A stretch of DNA of 55,653 nucleotides from an uncultured Prevotella sp. (lineage in GTDB: Bacteria; Bacteroidota; Bacteroidia; Bacteroidales; Bacteroidaceae). The position numbers and the translations under genes were made by a program. The notes below the pieces were generated by a model. The model searched no databases, was not told the origin of the DNA, and saw only the letters and a program-made list of their open reading frames with translations. Below are positions 1 to 7,764 of this stretch, piece after piece (the first letter of the stretch is position 1; the number at the start of each line of letters is the position of its first letter). Where the stretch lies: NCBI GenBank assembly GCA_946409435.1, contig CAMJWJ010000002.1:1-55653 (forward strand). The letters are read 5' to 3'.

Positions 1-120
1 TGCAATCCCATACCTTTAGGTGTGGGAAGTGTGGGAAGTGTGGGTTAAAAAGTACGATTAGCAATATATACGCACGCGCGTAGTACCGAAGACACCGACT
101 TGCGGAATTGGAATTGCTCA
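1..120. repeat. Short tandem repeat and alternating GC tract at window edge
   Basis: Two and a half copies of the 9-mer TGTGGGAAG run from 21 to 47. They are followed by an AT-rich stretch and then ACGCACGCGCG near 71-81. The make-up resembles the inverted-repeat element at 30255-30363, which also combines a short tandem repeat with a CG-rich alternating core. No coding frame is convincing here. The element may be cut by the window start. Confidence 0.5.
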
Positions 121-252
121 TTATAAAGCATCATCTTCCGGACGCTCCAGATGACGACGCTTGACATCGGGTATGTGCCTGCGCTTGCGCAGCCATGCTT
201 CCTTGCGGGCCTCGTAGTCCTCGTAATGTTTTTCTAAATAGTTGTCAGCCAT
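121..252 (-). CDS. Small conserved-looking basic protein, 43 aa
   Basis: A complete 43-codon frame starts MADNYLEKHYEDYEARK and ends in EDDAL. It is very rich in charged residues, with a basic middle (WLRKRRH, KRRH) and an acidic end. It has no signal peptide or membrane segment. It begins 21 bases after the DUF4270 stop on the same strand, so it is probably the last gene of that operon. Short proteins beginning MADNYLE occur in Bacteroidales and I recall some carrying an unsupported 'dehydrogenase' label; nothing here resembles a dehydrogenase. The function is unknown. Confidence 0.6.
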   Translation of the reverse strand: MADNYLEKHYEDYEARKEAWLRKRRHIPDVKRRHLERPEDDAL

Positions 253-273
253 GAGCAGACCAAGTGCGGGTTA

Positions 274-1737
274 TTATTCGTTCTTGTTGTAAATGATGCT
301 GATGCGTATGTCGCTATGCTTGCCGTCAGTTGTGCGACCCCTGACGAGTCGAACACTATTGACGTTCATTTCATTAGCTATGCTTACAACAGTCGATGCC
401 GAGGCGGATGAAGACGTTGCGGCCATGGTTGTCTCAACGGGTACGAGAACGGCCTTGTTCCAGTTCTCCGACACCCCCTTGTTCTTGTACATCGCATTAA
501 CCAGATGGGCTATGTTACTGAATGTATAGGTCTTCATGATGGAGTTGTAGGAAGCGATGTACGTCAGAATGTTGTCCGTCAGGTCCCGGTTCATAAAGAA
601 CTTGCCAAGACTGTCTTTCTGTATGAGCAACAGGTTCTCGGGCTCCTCCAGCATGTCGTCGGTCAACTGGCTATTATCGTTCAAACGGGTGAATACGACC
701 TCGGCCAGCGTGATGGAATCCTTTTCGTGGCCCTGCTTAATGTCGTCGACGGGCAATTCCACTTCTGTGAAGATACCGGCAGGCGTCTTCAGATAAGTAA
801 ATGTGGTGTCTTTTTCTGCTAAATCACGAATGCTGGCAGGGTCGTTGGAGATGTGCGTGGTCTGCATCACCTCTGGCGTTGAGTTAAACGTTTTAGTTCC
901 TTCGTTTTTCTCTCCATCTAATTCGTAAGTATAGTCAATGTTCAGCTGGGTACGATAAATCTCAGACATGACACCCAGCCCGTCGGCAGTCTTAAAGTAA
1001 AAGCCCGGACAAACTTTGCGGACAAAGGTCTGATAGTTCTTGAAGTATTCTGGATGCTCGTAGTACTGCTTCATAACGTATGTGCCATAATTGCTGTAGC
1101 GGCGGCCTTCCTTGTCAATGTACACCTTGTTGAGGGGTATGTGAATGCACTGGTAGTAGGAATTCGACTGTTGCTTCTTGCGCAAGCTATCGCTCAGGGT
1201 CAAGTCGCTCATGCTGTACATAACGTTCTCGTTGATGCTGTTGGCATCAGAGCGCAGATAGCCTTCTTGCTCCGGATCGAAGTCAGAGTAATAGGTGCGC
1301 GACTCACCGATAGGCTTGGCGAGTTCATGGACGTTCAGTTTCATGGCTGCCAGCGAGTCGCCTTGGAAGGAATTGACAAACACAGATAGGTAGCATGAGT
1401 CGGCCACAATGCCGAGGGAGTCTTTGTTGGCAATATAGTCCTCGTTTGCAAAAACGTATGCGGCCTCATTCTCCAGCAACGAAAATGCCGTGGTGTAGTC
1501 GCTGGTAATGTATGAACCTGTCTCGGGATCCTTGATGCGGCCCAGGTATGTGTACATGCTGCGCGAGATAACGCTTCCTGCCAGCACGGACTTTGTCTTT
1601 ACATCGAAGGTGTCGGTCTCGATTGAAAATCTGTCAACGTCGGCAGTTAGCGAATTTCCTGTCAAGTATGTCTGGTCATCACATGAAGAGATTGCAATCG
1701 TCATCATTGCAATCCCTGTCAGCAGTATCTTTCTCAT
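274..1737 (-). CDS. DUF4270 family lipoprotein
   Basis: The 487-aa product has a lipoprotein signal: MRKILL, a hydrophobic stretch and a lipobox ending in Cys19 (ISSC), followed by two Asp. It is therefore probably lipid-anchored in the periplasm or outer membrane. The rest is beta-rich with many Tyr and Asp residues, and the overall pattern (early TYLTGNSL, then repeated DPETGSYITSD-like text) matches the Bacteroidota DUF4270 family. It lies 53 bases downstream of the starch-synthase-like gene and upstream of a 43-aa ORF, all on the minus strand. The biochemical role of DUF4270 is unknown. The next gene upstream being GT5-like suggests, by inference only, a link to polysaccharide or envelope metabolism. 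Confidence 0.8.
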   Translation of the reverse strand: MRKILLTGIAMMTIAISSCDDQTYLTGNSLTADVDRFSIETDTFDVKTKSVLAGSVISRSMYTYLGRIKDPETGSYITSDYTTAFSLLENEAAYVFANEDYIANKDSLGIVADSCYLSVFVNSFQGDSLAAMKLNVHELAKPIGESRTYYSDFDPEQEGYLRSDANSINENVMYSMSDLTLSDSLRKKQQSNSYYQCIHIPLNKVYIDKEGRRYSNYGTYVMKQYYEHPEYFKNYQTFVRKVCPGFYFKTADGLGVMSEIYRTQLNIDYTYELDGEKNEGTKTFNSTPEVMQTTHISNDPASIRDLAEKDTTFTYLKTPAGIFTEVELPVDDIKQGHEKDSITLAEVVFTRLNDNSQLTDDMLEEPENLLLIQKDSLGKFFMNRDLTDNILTYIASYNSIMKTYTFSNIAHLVNAMYKNKGVSENWNKAVLVPVETTMAATSSSASASTVVSIANEMNVNSVRLVRGRTTDGKHSDIRISIIYNKNE

Positions 1738-1790
1738 CTTTGATTCTCGGTTCTGTTGTTTATGTATGGAAATACTGTTCTTATATCTTT

Positions 1791-2588
1791 TTATATCTTT
1801 TCGTAGAAATCCTCGTAGGCATCGTGGAAGTCTTCGCCAGGCCAGGCGAGGGTAGGGGTGTTACTCTCGGCAGCATACTGCATCAGCGTGCTGCTAACGT
1901 CCTTGCTGGCGGCTATCACGCCGTCGCTATAATCAATGGCCAGTTTACCAAGTTCTTCGAAGTCGAAGTCGTCTTGATACTTGCCCAGCAGCGAGGCCTT
2001 TGCGTCACGGAACTCCACACAATTCTTGAAATTGGTGCCCAACGTGCTATTCATGGAATTAGGGAACAACGATGTGACAACCTTCGTGTTGGCAAACGAC
2101 GGTTCCTCACGGTAGGCTGTCTTGATATATATAGGCACCACAGCCCCCATCCATCCCTGGACATGGATGATGTCGGGCACCCAACGCAGTTTCTTAACGG
2201 TCTCAAGCACGCCACGGGCAAAGAAGATGGCACGCTCACCGTTGTCGGCATAGTCATTGCCATCGGTATCCTTTGTCATCTGGCGCTTGGCGAAGTAGTC
2301 GTCATTGTCGATGAAATAGACCTGTATGCGCGTCTGGACAATAGTAGCCACCTTGATAATCAATGGGTGATCAGTATCGTCAATGATAAGATTCATCCCC
2401 GAGAGCCTGATGACCTCATGCAGCTGTCCACGACGCTCGTTGATGGTACCCCACTTAGGCATGAACGTCCTAATCTCATGTCCTCCGTCGAGCATCGCCT
2501 GTGGAAGAGCCTTACCCATGATCGCCAATTCGCTGTCGGGAACATAGGGAACTATCTCTTGATTGATGAATAATATCTTCTTTGCCAT
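1791..2588 (-). CDS. Starch/glycogen synthase-like protein, N-terminal (GT5) half only
   Basis: The 265-aa product resembles the N-terminal Rossmann domain of glycogen synthases: MAKKILFINQEIVPY at the start, GKALPQAM, then IIHVQGWMGAVVPIYIK, which matches the DIIHxHDW region. Bacterial GlgA is about 480 aa; the second GT-B half, which binds the nucleotide sugar, is absent. The KTGGL signature of GT5 enzymes is replaced by PDSEL in PYVPDSELAIMG. Short versions of this protein beside panC and a DUF4270 gene are common in Bacteroidales, so this is probably the normal form and not a fresh truncation. Catalysis seems unlikely; a binding or regulatory role is inferred. Confidence 0.75.
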   Translation of the reverse strand: MAKKILFINQEIVPYVPDSELAIMGKALPQAMLDGGHEIRTFMPKWGTINERRGQLHEVIRLSGMNLIIDDTDHPLIIKVATIVQTRIQVYFIDNDDYFAKRQMTKDTDGNDYADNGERAIFFARGVLETVKKLRWVPDIIHVQGWMGAVVPIYIKTAYREEPSFANTKVVTSLFPNSMNSTLGTNFKNCVEFRDAKASLLGKYQDDFDFEELGKLAIDYSDGVIAASKDVSSTLMQYAAESNTPTLAWPGEDFHDAYEDFYEKI

Positions 2589-2614
2589 ACTACGGGTAAT
2601 TTAAAAAATACTTT

Positions 2615-2623
2615 GCAAAGGTA
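2615..2623 (-). promoter_or_regulatory. Probable -7 box for the GT5-like/DUF4270 operon
   Basis: TACCTTTGC on the minus strand, 27 bases before the start codon. Candidate upstream TTTG elements are spaced 14 or 23 bases away, neither ideal, so only the -7 element is supported. Confidence 0.4.
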
Positions 2624-2787
2624 ATAAAATTAATTCACAAAACCGCCAAAACGTGTATATTTTTGATTTTTTCGATGCTTTTTTGGCATATTTTTACGAA
2701 AATTTTTCCTTATTTCATAAAAATGTTGTTATTTTGCACATTCAATACGGAACATATCATTTTCAGAAAGTAAAAACAACAAGATTG

Positions 2788-3678
2788 ATGATTAAGGTTT
2801 ATAAGAAGATTGCAGATTTGCAGAACCAGCTGTTTGACGGTCGCAAACAAGGTCTTGAGATAGGACTTGTACCCACGATGGGGGCCCTTCACGAGGGTCA
2901 TGCGTCGCTTGTCAGCCGAAGTGTGGTTGAGAACGAGATTACTGTGGTGTCGGTTTTTGTAAACCCTACCCAGTTTAACGATAAAAACGACCTGAAAAAT
3001 TACCCCCGCACATTGGATGCCGACTGCGAACTGCTGGAGAAAACGTTTCAAGAAGCAATAGCAAAAGGTCAGGCGAAAGGTCAGGAGCTACTCGTGCTCG
3101 CTCCTGAAGTAGGGGAGATGTACCCTACGCCAGACACTCGCCATTTTGAGTATCCACCTGTAACTACGGTTATGGAAGGAAGCCATCGCCCAGGCCATTT
3201 CAACGGAGTATGCCAGGTTGTCAGTCGATTATTCTATATTGTACGCCCAAAACGTGCGTATTTTGGCGAAAAAGACTGGCAGCAGATTGCCGTTATAAAG
3301 GCGATGGTACGTCACTTGCAAATTGTAGTCGATATTGTTGAGTGCGACATTGTTCGCGATGCAGACGGACTGGCCCTAAGCTCCCGCAATACGCTACTGA
3401 CCCCTGAAGAGCGAGCTATTGCTCCTGCTATCTATAAGTCGTTGAAAGACAGCGTGGAATATGCTCATTCACATACCGTAAAGGAAACCCATGATCAGGT
3501 GGTAGCTGAAATTAATGCCGTCGACGGACTCGAAGTAGAATATTTCTCGATAGTTGACGGCAATAGCCTCCAGGACGTTTCCAATTGGGAGGATTCTCCG
3601 TATATCGTTGGCTGCATTACCGTCTATTGCGGAAAAACACCTATACGACTTATTGACCATATTAAATATAAAAATTAA
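2788..3678 (+). CDS. panC: Pantothenate synthetase (pantoate--beta-alanine ligase)
   Basis: The enzyme condenses pantoate and beta-alanine with ATP to form pantothenate in the cytoplasm. The frame is open from 2653, but homology begins at MIKVYKKIADLQ, so the ATG at 2788 is chosen, giving 296 aa. Family motifs are clear: VPTMGALHEGH with the HIGH-like HEGH at residues 35-38, FVNPTQF, FGEKDWQQ and ALSSRN. An Ala/Lys/Gln-rich insert of about ten residues (EAIAKGQAKGQ) sits before the APEVGEMYP segment, making it slightly longer than E. coli PanC (283 aa). panD follows after 27 bases, so the two last-step vitamin B5 genes form an operon. They diverge from the GT5-like gene. Confidence 0.95.
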   Translation: MIKVYKKIADLQNQLFDGRKQGLEIGLVPTMGALHEGHASLVSRSVVENEITVVSVFVNPTQFNDKNDLKNYPRTLDADCELLEKTFQEAIAKGQAKGQELLVLAPEVGEMYPTPDTRHFEYPPVTTVMEGSHRPGHFNGVCQVVSRLFYIVRPKRAYFGEKDWQQIAVIKAMVRHLQIVVDIVECDIVRDADGLALSSRNTLLTPEERAIAPAIYKSLKDSVEYAHSHTVKETHDQVVAEINAVDGLEVEYFSIVDGNSLQDVSNWEDSPYIVGCITVYCGKTPIRLIDHIKYKN

Positions 3679-3705
3679 GAAATTCGCTTTAAATTCCTAT
3701 ATATC

Positions 3706-4053
3706 ATGATGATAGAAGTACTGAAGTCAAAACTCCATTGCGTAACAGTCACAGAGGCTAATCTCAACTATATGGGCAGTATAACCATAGATGAAGACCT
3801 GATGGATGCTGCCAATCTTATAGCTGGTGAAAAAGTCCAGGTGCTTGACAACAATAATGGAGAACGCTTTGAGACCTACGTTATCAAAGGTGAACGAGCA
3901 TCAGGCAGCATCTGTCTGAATGGTGCTGCAGCACGACGAGTTCAGGTTGGAGATGTTTGCATCATCATTTCCTATGCGCTCATGGATTTTGAAGAGGCAA
4001 AATCTTTTAAGCCGACGATTGTTTTTCCTGCCGAAGGGAACCGAATCGTTTAA
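3706..4053 (+). CDS. panD: Aspartate 1-decarboxylase precursor
   Basis: The 115-aa protein makes beta-alanine from aspartate, feeding PanC encoded just upstream. It is a pyruvoyl enzyme that matures by self-cleavage at Gly-Ser. The sequence YMGSITID places this at Gly24-Ser25, the same numbering as in E. coli, and this supports the first of the two adjacent Met codons as the start. Other conserved parts are [25 protein letters not shown], the catalytic-loop [15 protein letters not shown] and [10 protein letters not shown]. The gene is the last of the panC-panD operon and converges on yebC. Confidence 0.95.
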   Translation: MMIEVLKSKLHCVTVTEANLNYMGSITIDEDLMDAANLIAGEKVQVLDNNNGERFETYVIKGERASGSICLNGAAARRVQVGDVCIIISYALMDFEEAKSFKPTIVFPAEGNRIV

Positions 4054-4200
4054 TCCGTTTCTTTTAATCTTTTTATCATTTTTGTTATTTTAACCACACT
4101 TCAATTGCGAGATTATTATATTCAACCAAATTATTAAACAATCGCCATTATGATAAATAAAACAAATATAATGCTCTCTCGCTTTTGAGACACAAAAGAA

Positions 4201-4244
4201 ATCGTCTGTTTCCAGCAAATTGTCAGAATCTGGAAACAGACGAT
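4201..4244. terminator. Bidirectional hairpin between panD and yebC
   Basis: A perfect 15-bp inverted repeat (ATCGTCTGTTTCCAG at 4201-4215 and its complement at 4230-4244) encloses a 14-base loop. On the minus strand it is followed by TTTCTTTTGT, fitting a rho-independent terminator for yebC. It sits between convergent genes, so it can also stop panD transcripts. Confidence 0.8.
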
Positions 4245-4272
4245 TACAATATCAGGCATTAGGATAAGAAAC

Positions 4273-5001
4273 TTATAGTTCAGGCTTCATGTTGGTATAG
4301 ACAGTCTGTACATCATCGAAGTCTTCAAGTTTCTCAATCATCTTGTCAATAGTTTCACGCTCCTCCGGAGTGACGTCTTTCAGGTCGTTGGGTATGCGAG
4401 TAAACTCCGCACCCGTCACTTCAAAACCGTTTTCCTCAAGATGCTTCTGAATAGCAGCAAACGACTGAGGATCGCCATAGATGGTGATGCTCTCCTCCTC
4501 CTCGTCCTCGTCGTACTCGTCTTCAACACCATAATCAATAAGGTCGAGAATCAGTTCGTCCATGTCTAACCCATCCTTCTTCTTGAAAGTGAAAACTGCC
4601 TTGTGGTCAAACAGGAACGAGAGCGAACCCTGCGTTCCGAGGTTTCCGTTAAACTTATTGAACACGGAACGTACGTCGCCTACAGTACGCGTGGTGTTGT
4701 CGGTCAGCGTGTCGACAAAGATGGCTACGCCATGAGGACCATATCCCTCATACGTCACTTCCTTATAGTCGCTCTGATCCTTGCCCATAGCGTTCTTGAT
4801 GGCACGTTCGATGTTGTCCTTCGGCATGTTCTCACGCTTGGCATTGGCAATACATGCACGTAGCGCAGGGTTCATGTCGGGTTCAGGACCACCAGCTTTC
4901 ACAGCGATGGCAATCTGCTTGCCAATCTTGGTGAATGTCTTGGCCATGTGGCCCCATCTCTTCAGCTTCGTAGCTTTGCGGTATTCAAATGCTCTTCCCA
5001 T
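4273..5001 (-). CDS. yebC: YebC/PmpR family protein
   Basis: The 242-aa cytoplasmic protein has the family's opening motif MGRAFEYRKATKLKRW (usual MGRAFE.RK..K..RW), followed by AGGPEPDMNPALR and NMPKDNIERAIK. The family is annotated as DNA-binding transcriptional regulators; some members have been linked to translation of proline-rich stretches. A strongly acidic segment (EDEYDEDEEEE) lies near residue 170. Length is normal for the family. It follows pheT on the minus strand with an 80-base gap that contains a partial duplication of the pheT 3' end, so co-transcription with pheT is likely. Confidence 0.92.
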   Translation of the reverse strand: MGRAFEYRKATKLKRWGHMAKTFTKIGKQIAIAVKAGGPEPDMNPALRACIANAKRENMPKDNIERAIKNAMGKDQSDYKEVTYEGYGPHGVAIFVDTLTDNTTRTVGDVRSVFNKFNGNLGTQGSLSFLFDHKAVFTFKKKDGLDMDELILDLIDYGVEDEYDEDEEEESITIYGDPQSFAAIQKHLEENGFEVTGAEFTRIPNDLKDVTPEERETIDKMIEKLEDFDDVQTVYTNMKPEL

Positions 5002-5014
5002 AATGTTTATTTAC

Positions 5015-5096
5015 GAATTACTTGTTTACGATTTACGATTTTGTTTTCTTAGCTCGGCGAATCACTTGTTGGCGGTTTTGTTCACCTTAGCTCGGC
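5015..5096. repeat. Partial tandem duplication of the pheT 3' end
   Basis: The 38 bases 5059-5096, which contain the last pheT codons and its stop, recur in diverged form at 5015-5058. Both copies share GAATyACTTGTT and end in TTAGCTCGGC. The second copy has gained an extra TTTACGAT unit, giving tandem TTTACGAT repeats at 5025-5040. Confidence 0.6.
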
Positions 5097-7547
5097 ACCC
5101 AATTTCTGCTTCAGATTACCAATGAGCTTGTTCATGATAGCCTCAATCTGCTTGTCACCCATCGTCTTTTCGGGATCTTGCAGAATGAAATTCACGGCAT
5201 AAGACTTCTTGCCTGCCGGCAGTTTGTCGCCCTCGTAGACATCAAACAACTCAACTTTCTTGAGCAGTTTGCGCTCTGTCTGGCGGGCTATCTCCTCAAT
5301 CTGGCGGAACTCGACGGACTGGTCGATAAGCAGGGCGAGGTCACGGCTAACTGATGGGAACTTGGGTATCTCGGTGAACTCTACCTTCTGCTTGCGAATG
5401 ACCTTCATCAGCTGTGTCCAGTTGAGTTCTGCATAATAGACAGGTGTGTCGATGTCGAACTGTTTCTGTAGTTTCTTGGTCAGCACACCCATTTCAATAA
5501 GTTGCTTTCCACCGCGGTTCTCCAGCGTCAGTCCTGCCACATACCACGGGTTCTCACTCTTCTTGCGTACAAGCATACCTGGTTGAACACCGACACGTGC
5601 CAGAATGTTCTGGACGTTAGCATCGAGTTCAGCGAATACCGTTTCTTCGTCAGCATGTGCCCACGAGCCTTCCACGCGTTTGCCCGTCATCCAAAGGGCA
5701 AGGTGATATTGCTCCTTATAGGCTTGCATGGGGTCGTCGTTGTTCTGTTTTTCGGGTGTGAATTGGTAGACGTTGCCAAACTCGAAGAAACGGCAGTTGG
5801 CATTCTTACGCTTTACGTTGTGCTCAATACTTTCCAGACCGCCATAAAGCAAGGTGCCACGCATCACGTTGAGGTCGCTACTGAGTGGGTTCATAATTTT
5901 GACAATATTCTGTGTATCATCATAGTATGCCGATTTGCTCAATGAGTTGTTCAGTATCTCGTTAAAACCTGCACCAACCAACTGCTCGCTGACGAGATTT
6001 GCCAATTTGTGTTTCTGGTCTTCGTCGCCCTTGATAACAAGGCTCGACTTCAACTGTGTGGGTATCTCCACATTATTATATCCATATATGCGAAGGATAT
6101 CCTCCACGACATCGCAGGGACGCTGGACGTCTACGCGGTATGCAGGGACTTCAATGCGCATTCCATCGGCGTTCTCGCTGAGGACCTTCATTTCCAGCGA
6201 CTCACAGATGCTCTTAATCGTCTCTGCAGGTATTTCCTTGCCAACAAGTTGATGAACGTAGCTGTACTGCAGGTCCACCACTGCATTTGCAATAGGCTCA
6301 GGATAGACATCCTTAATGTCCATCGACACCTTTCCGCCGGCTAACTCCTTACAGAGCTGTGCAGCATATTTCAAGGCCTCGACAGTGCCGTTGGGGTCAA
6401 CGCCACGCTCAAAGCGGAACGAAGCATCAGTAGACAGTCCGTGACGGCGTGCCGACTTTCTAATCCAAGTAGGATGGAAGTAGGCCGACTCCAGCACCAC
6501 GTTTCGCGTCGTTTCATAGGTACCACTACCCTTTCCTCCAAATACGCCGGCAATACACATGGGGTCTTCTGCGTTGCATATGGCAAGATCACGGTCTGAG
6601 AGTTTGTGCTCTACGCCATCCAGCGTCTGGAACGGAGTACCGTCAGGCATAGTACGCACTACAATCTTATGGCCCTTTACCATATCGGCATCGAAGGTGT
6701 GCAGGGGCTGTCCTAAAGCCATCATTACATAGTTGGTGATGTCAACGATATTGTTGATAGGACGAAGTCCGATGGTGGTCAGCTTATTCTTCAGCCAGTC
6801 GGGCGACTCCTTCACCTCGCAACCGGAAATACTGACACATGCATAGCGCTTGCACGCTTCCGTATTCTCTATAACGACATCAATAGGTAGATCGTGGTTG
6901 TCAACAACAAAGCAATCATCAACAGCCTTACCGTTGACTGTAGGCCTATGAAGCGCCGTCTGGTACCCGTTCTGCTTTAGCCAGGCATAAAGGTCACGTG
7001 CCACGCCCCAATGCGATAGTGCATCGGCACGATTTGCCGTAATGTCAACTTCAATAAGCCAGTCACTCTCCAGATGGTAGTATTCTGCGGCAGGAGTACC
7101 CACCACGGCATCGTCTGGCAACACTATAATACCTGCATGCGACGTACCGATGCCTATCTCGTCCTCGGCACAGATCATGCCCAAAGACTCGATGCCCCTA
7201 AGCTTAGACTTCTTAATCTGAAACTCTTTGTCACCGTCGTAAAGCACACAGCCCAAGTCGGCAACAATGACTTTCTGTCCAGCAGCCACGTTGGGAGCGC
7301 CACAAACTATTTGCTGAGGCTCGTCCTTGCCTAAGTCAACCGTGGTTACGTGCAGGTGGTCAGAGTCGGGGTGCATTTCGCAGGTCAGCACCTTGCCGAC
7401 GTAAAGTCCCTTCAATCCACCTTTGATACTTTGAACTTCCTCAAGTGCGTCAACCTCAAGACCTGTTGATGTCAGCGCATCACACACCTGCTGAGGTGTG
7501 AGGTCGAAATCGACATACTCCTTAAGCCATTTATACGATATATTCAT
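5082..7547 (-). CDS. pheT: Phenylalanine--tRNA ligase beta subunit
   Basis: PheT pairs with PheS to charge tRNA-Phe. The product is 821 aa when started at MNISYKWLKEYVDFDL (7547), the canonical opening; the frame is open further upstream, but that part contains the promoter. Visible parts in order are an OB-fold tRNA-binding domain (GLYVGKVLTCEMHPDSDHLHVTTVD, near residues 40-150), the B3/B4 domain (RPINNIVDITNYVMMALGQPLHTFDAD), the B5 domain (IPAETIKSICESLEMKVL onwards), the catalytic-like core, and a C-terminal anticodon-binding FDX-ACB domain (PKFPSVSRDLALLID to the end). pheS is not adjacent; in this phylum the two genes are often apart. yebC follows downstream. Confidence 0.96.
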   Translation of the reverse strand: MNISYKWLKEYVDFDLTPQQVCDALTSTGLEVDALEEVQSIKGGLKGLYVGKVLTCEMHPDSDHLHVTTVDLGKDEPQQIVCGAPNVAAGQKVIVADLGCVLYDGDKEFQIKKSKLRGIESLGMICAEDEIGIGTSHAGIIVLPDDAVVGTPAAEYYHLESDWLIEVDITANRADALSHWGVARDLYAWLKQNGYQTALHRPTVNGKAVDDCFVVDNHDLPIDVVIENTEACKRYACVSISGCEVKESPDWLKNKLTTIGLRPINNIVDITNYVMMALGQPLHTFDADMVKGHKIVVRTMPDGTPFQTLDGVEHKLSDRDLAICNAEDPMCIAGVFGGKGSGTYETTRNVVLESAYFHPTWIRKSARRHGLSTDASFRFERGVDPNGTVEALKYAAQLCKELAGGKVSMDIKDVYPEPIANAVVDLQYSYVHQLVGKEIPAETIKSICESLEMKVLSENADGMRIEVPAYRVDVQRPCDVVEDILRIYGYNNVEIPTQLKSSLVIKGDEDQKHKLANLVSEQLVGAGFNEILNNSLSKSAYYDDTQNIVKIMNPLSSDLNVMRGTLLYGGLESIEHNVKRKNANCRFFEFGNVYQFTPEKQNNDDPMQAYKEQYHLALWMTGKRVEGSWAHADEETVFAELDANVQNILARVGVQPGMLVRKKSENPWYVAGLTLENRGGKQLIEMGVLTKKLQKQFDIDTPVYYAELNWTQLMKVIRKQKVEFTEIPKFPSVSRDLALLIDQSVEFRQIEEIARQTERKLLKKVELFDVYEGDKLPAGKKSYAVNFILQDPEKTMGDKQIEAIMNKLIGNLKQKLGAELR

Positions 7548-7578
7548 TGCGCAATAATAGTTATTTCTGAAAATCCGT

Positions 7579-7610
7579 GCAAAGGTACAAAATAATGATG
7601 AATCTGCAAA
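7579..7610 (-). promoter_or_regulatory. Promoter of pheT (sigma-ABfr type)
   Basis: TTTG (7610-7607), exactly 19 bases, then TACCTTTGC (7587-7579) on the minus strand, matching the Bacteroidota consensus. The start codon at 7547 lies about 30 bases downstream, consistent with a short leader. Confidence 0.8.
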
Positions 7611-7650
7611 GTATTTAACTGTTTTTTGTTTCACAGAATCGATTAGCGCG

Positions 7651-7712
7651 AATATTTGGCTGGTTAAGATTTTTCTTCGCTATAATATTTGGATGGTAAA
7701 GATATTTTCCTT
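7651..7712 (+). repeat. Two imperfect direct repeats overlapping a promoter
   Basis: AATATTTGG-C/A-TGGTwAAGATwTTT occurs at 7651-7677 and again at 7684-7712, start to start 33 bases, about three helical turns. The second copy holds the -33 TTTG of the downstream operon. This could be a duplicated -33 region or paired sites for a regulator. Confidence 0.6.
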
Positions 7713-7720
7713 ACCTTTGC
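7688..7720 (+). promoter_or_regulatory. Promoter of the beta-helix/GH31/symporter operon
   Basis: TTTG at 7688-7691, 20 bases, then TACCTTTGC at 7712-7720. The first start codon is at 7765, giving a leader of about 38 bases. The -33 element lies in the second copy of a 33-base-spaced direct repeat. Confidence 0.8.
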
Positions 7721-7764
7721 AATCAAACTATTTAAAACTAAGCATCATCAGATAGAACAAGAAT

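Noticed and set aside
1593..2573. 326-aa plus-strand open frame
   Set aside because: Antisense to the GT5-like gene and overlapping the DUF4270 gene; composition is that of a shadow frame.
2726..2736. Promoter -7 box for panC (TATTTTG)
   Set aside because: One base short of TAnnTTTG and with no TTTG at the right distance, so not listed as a feature.
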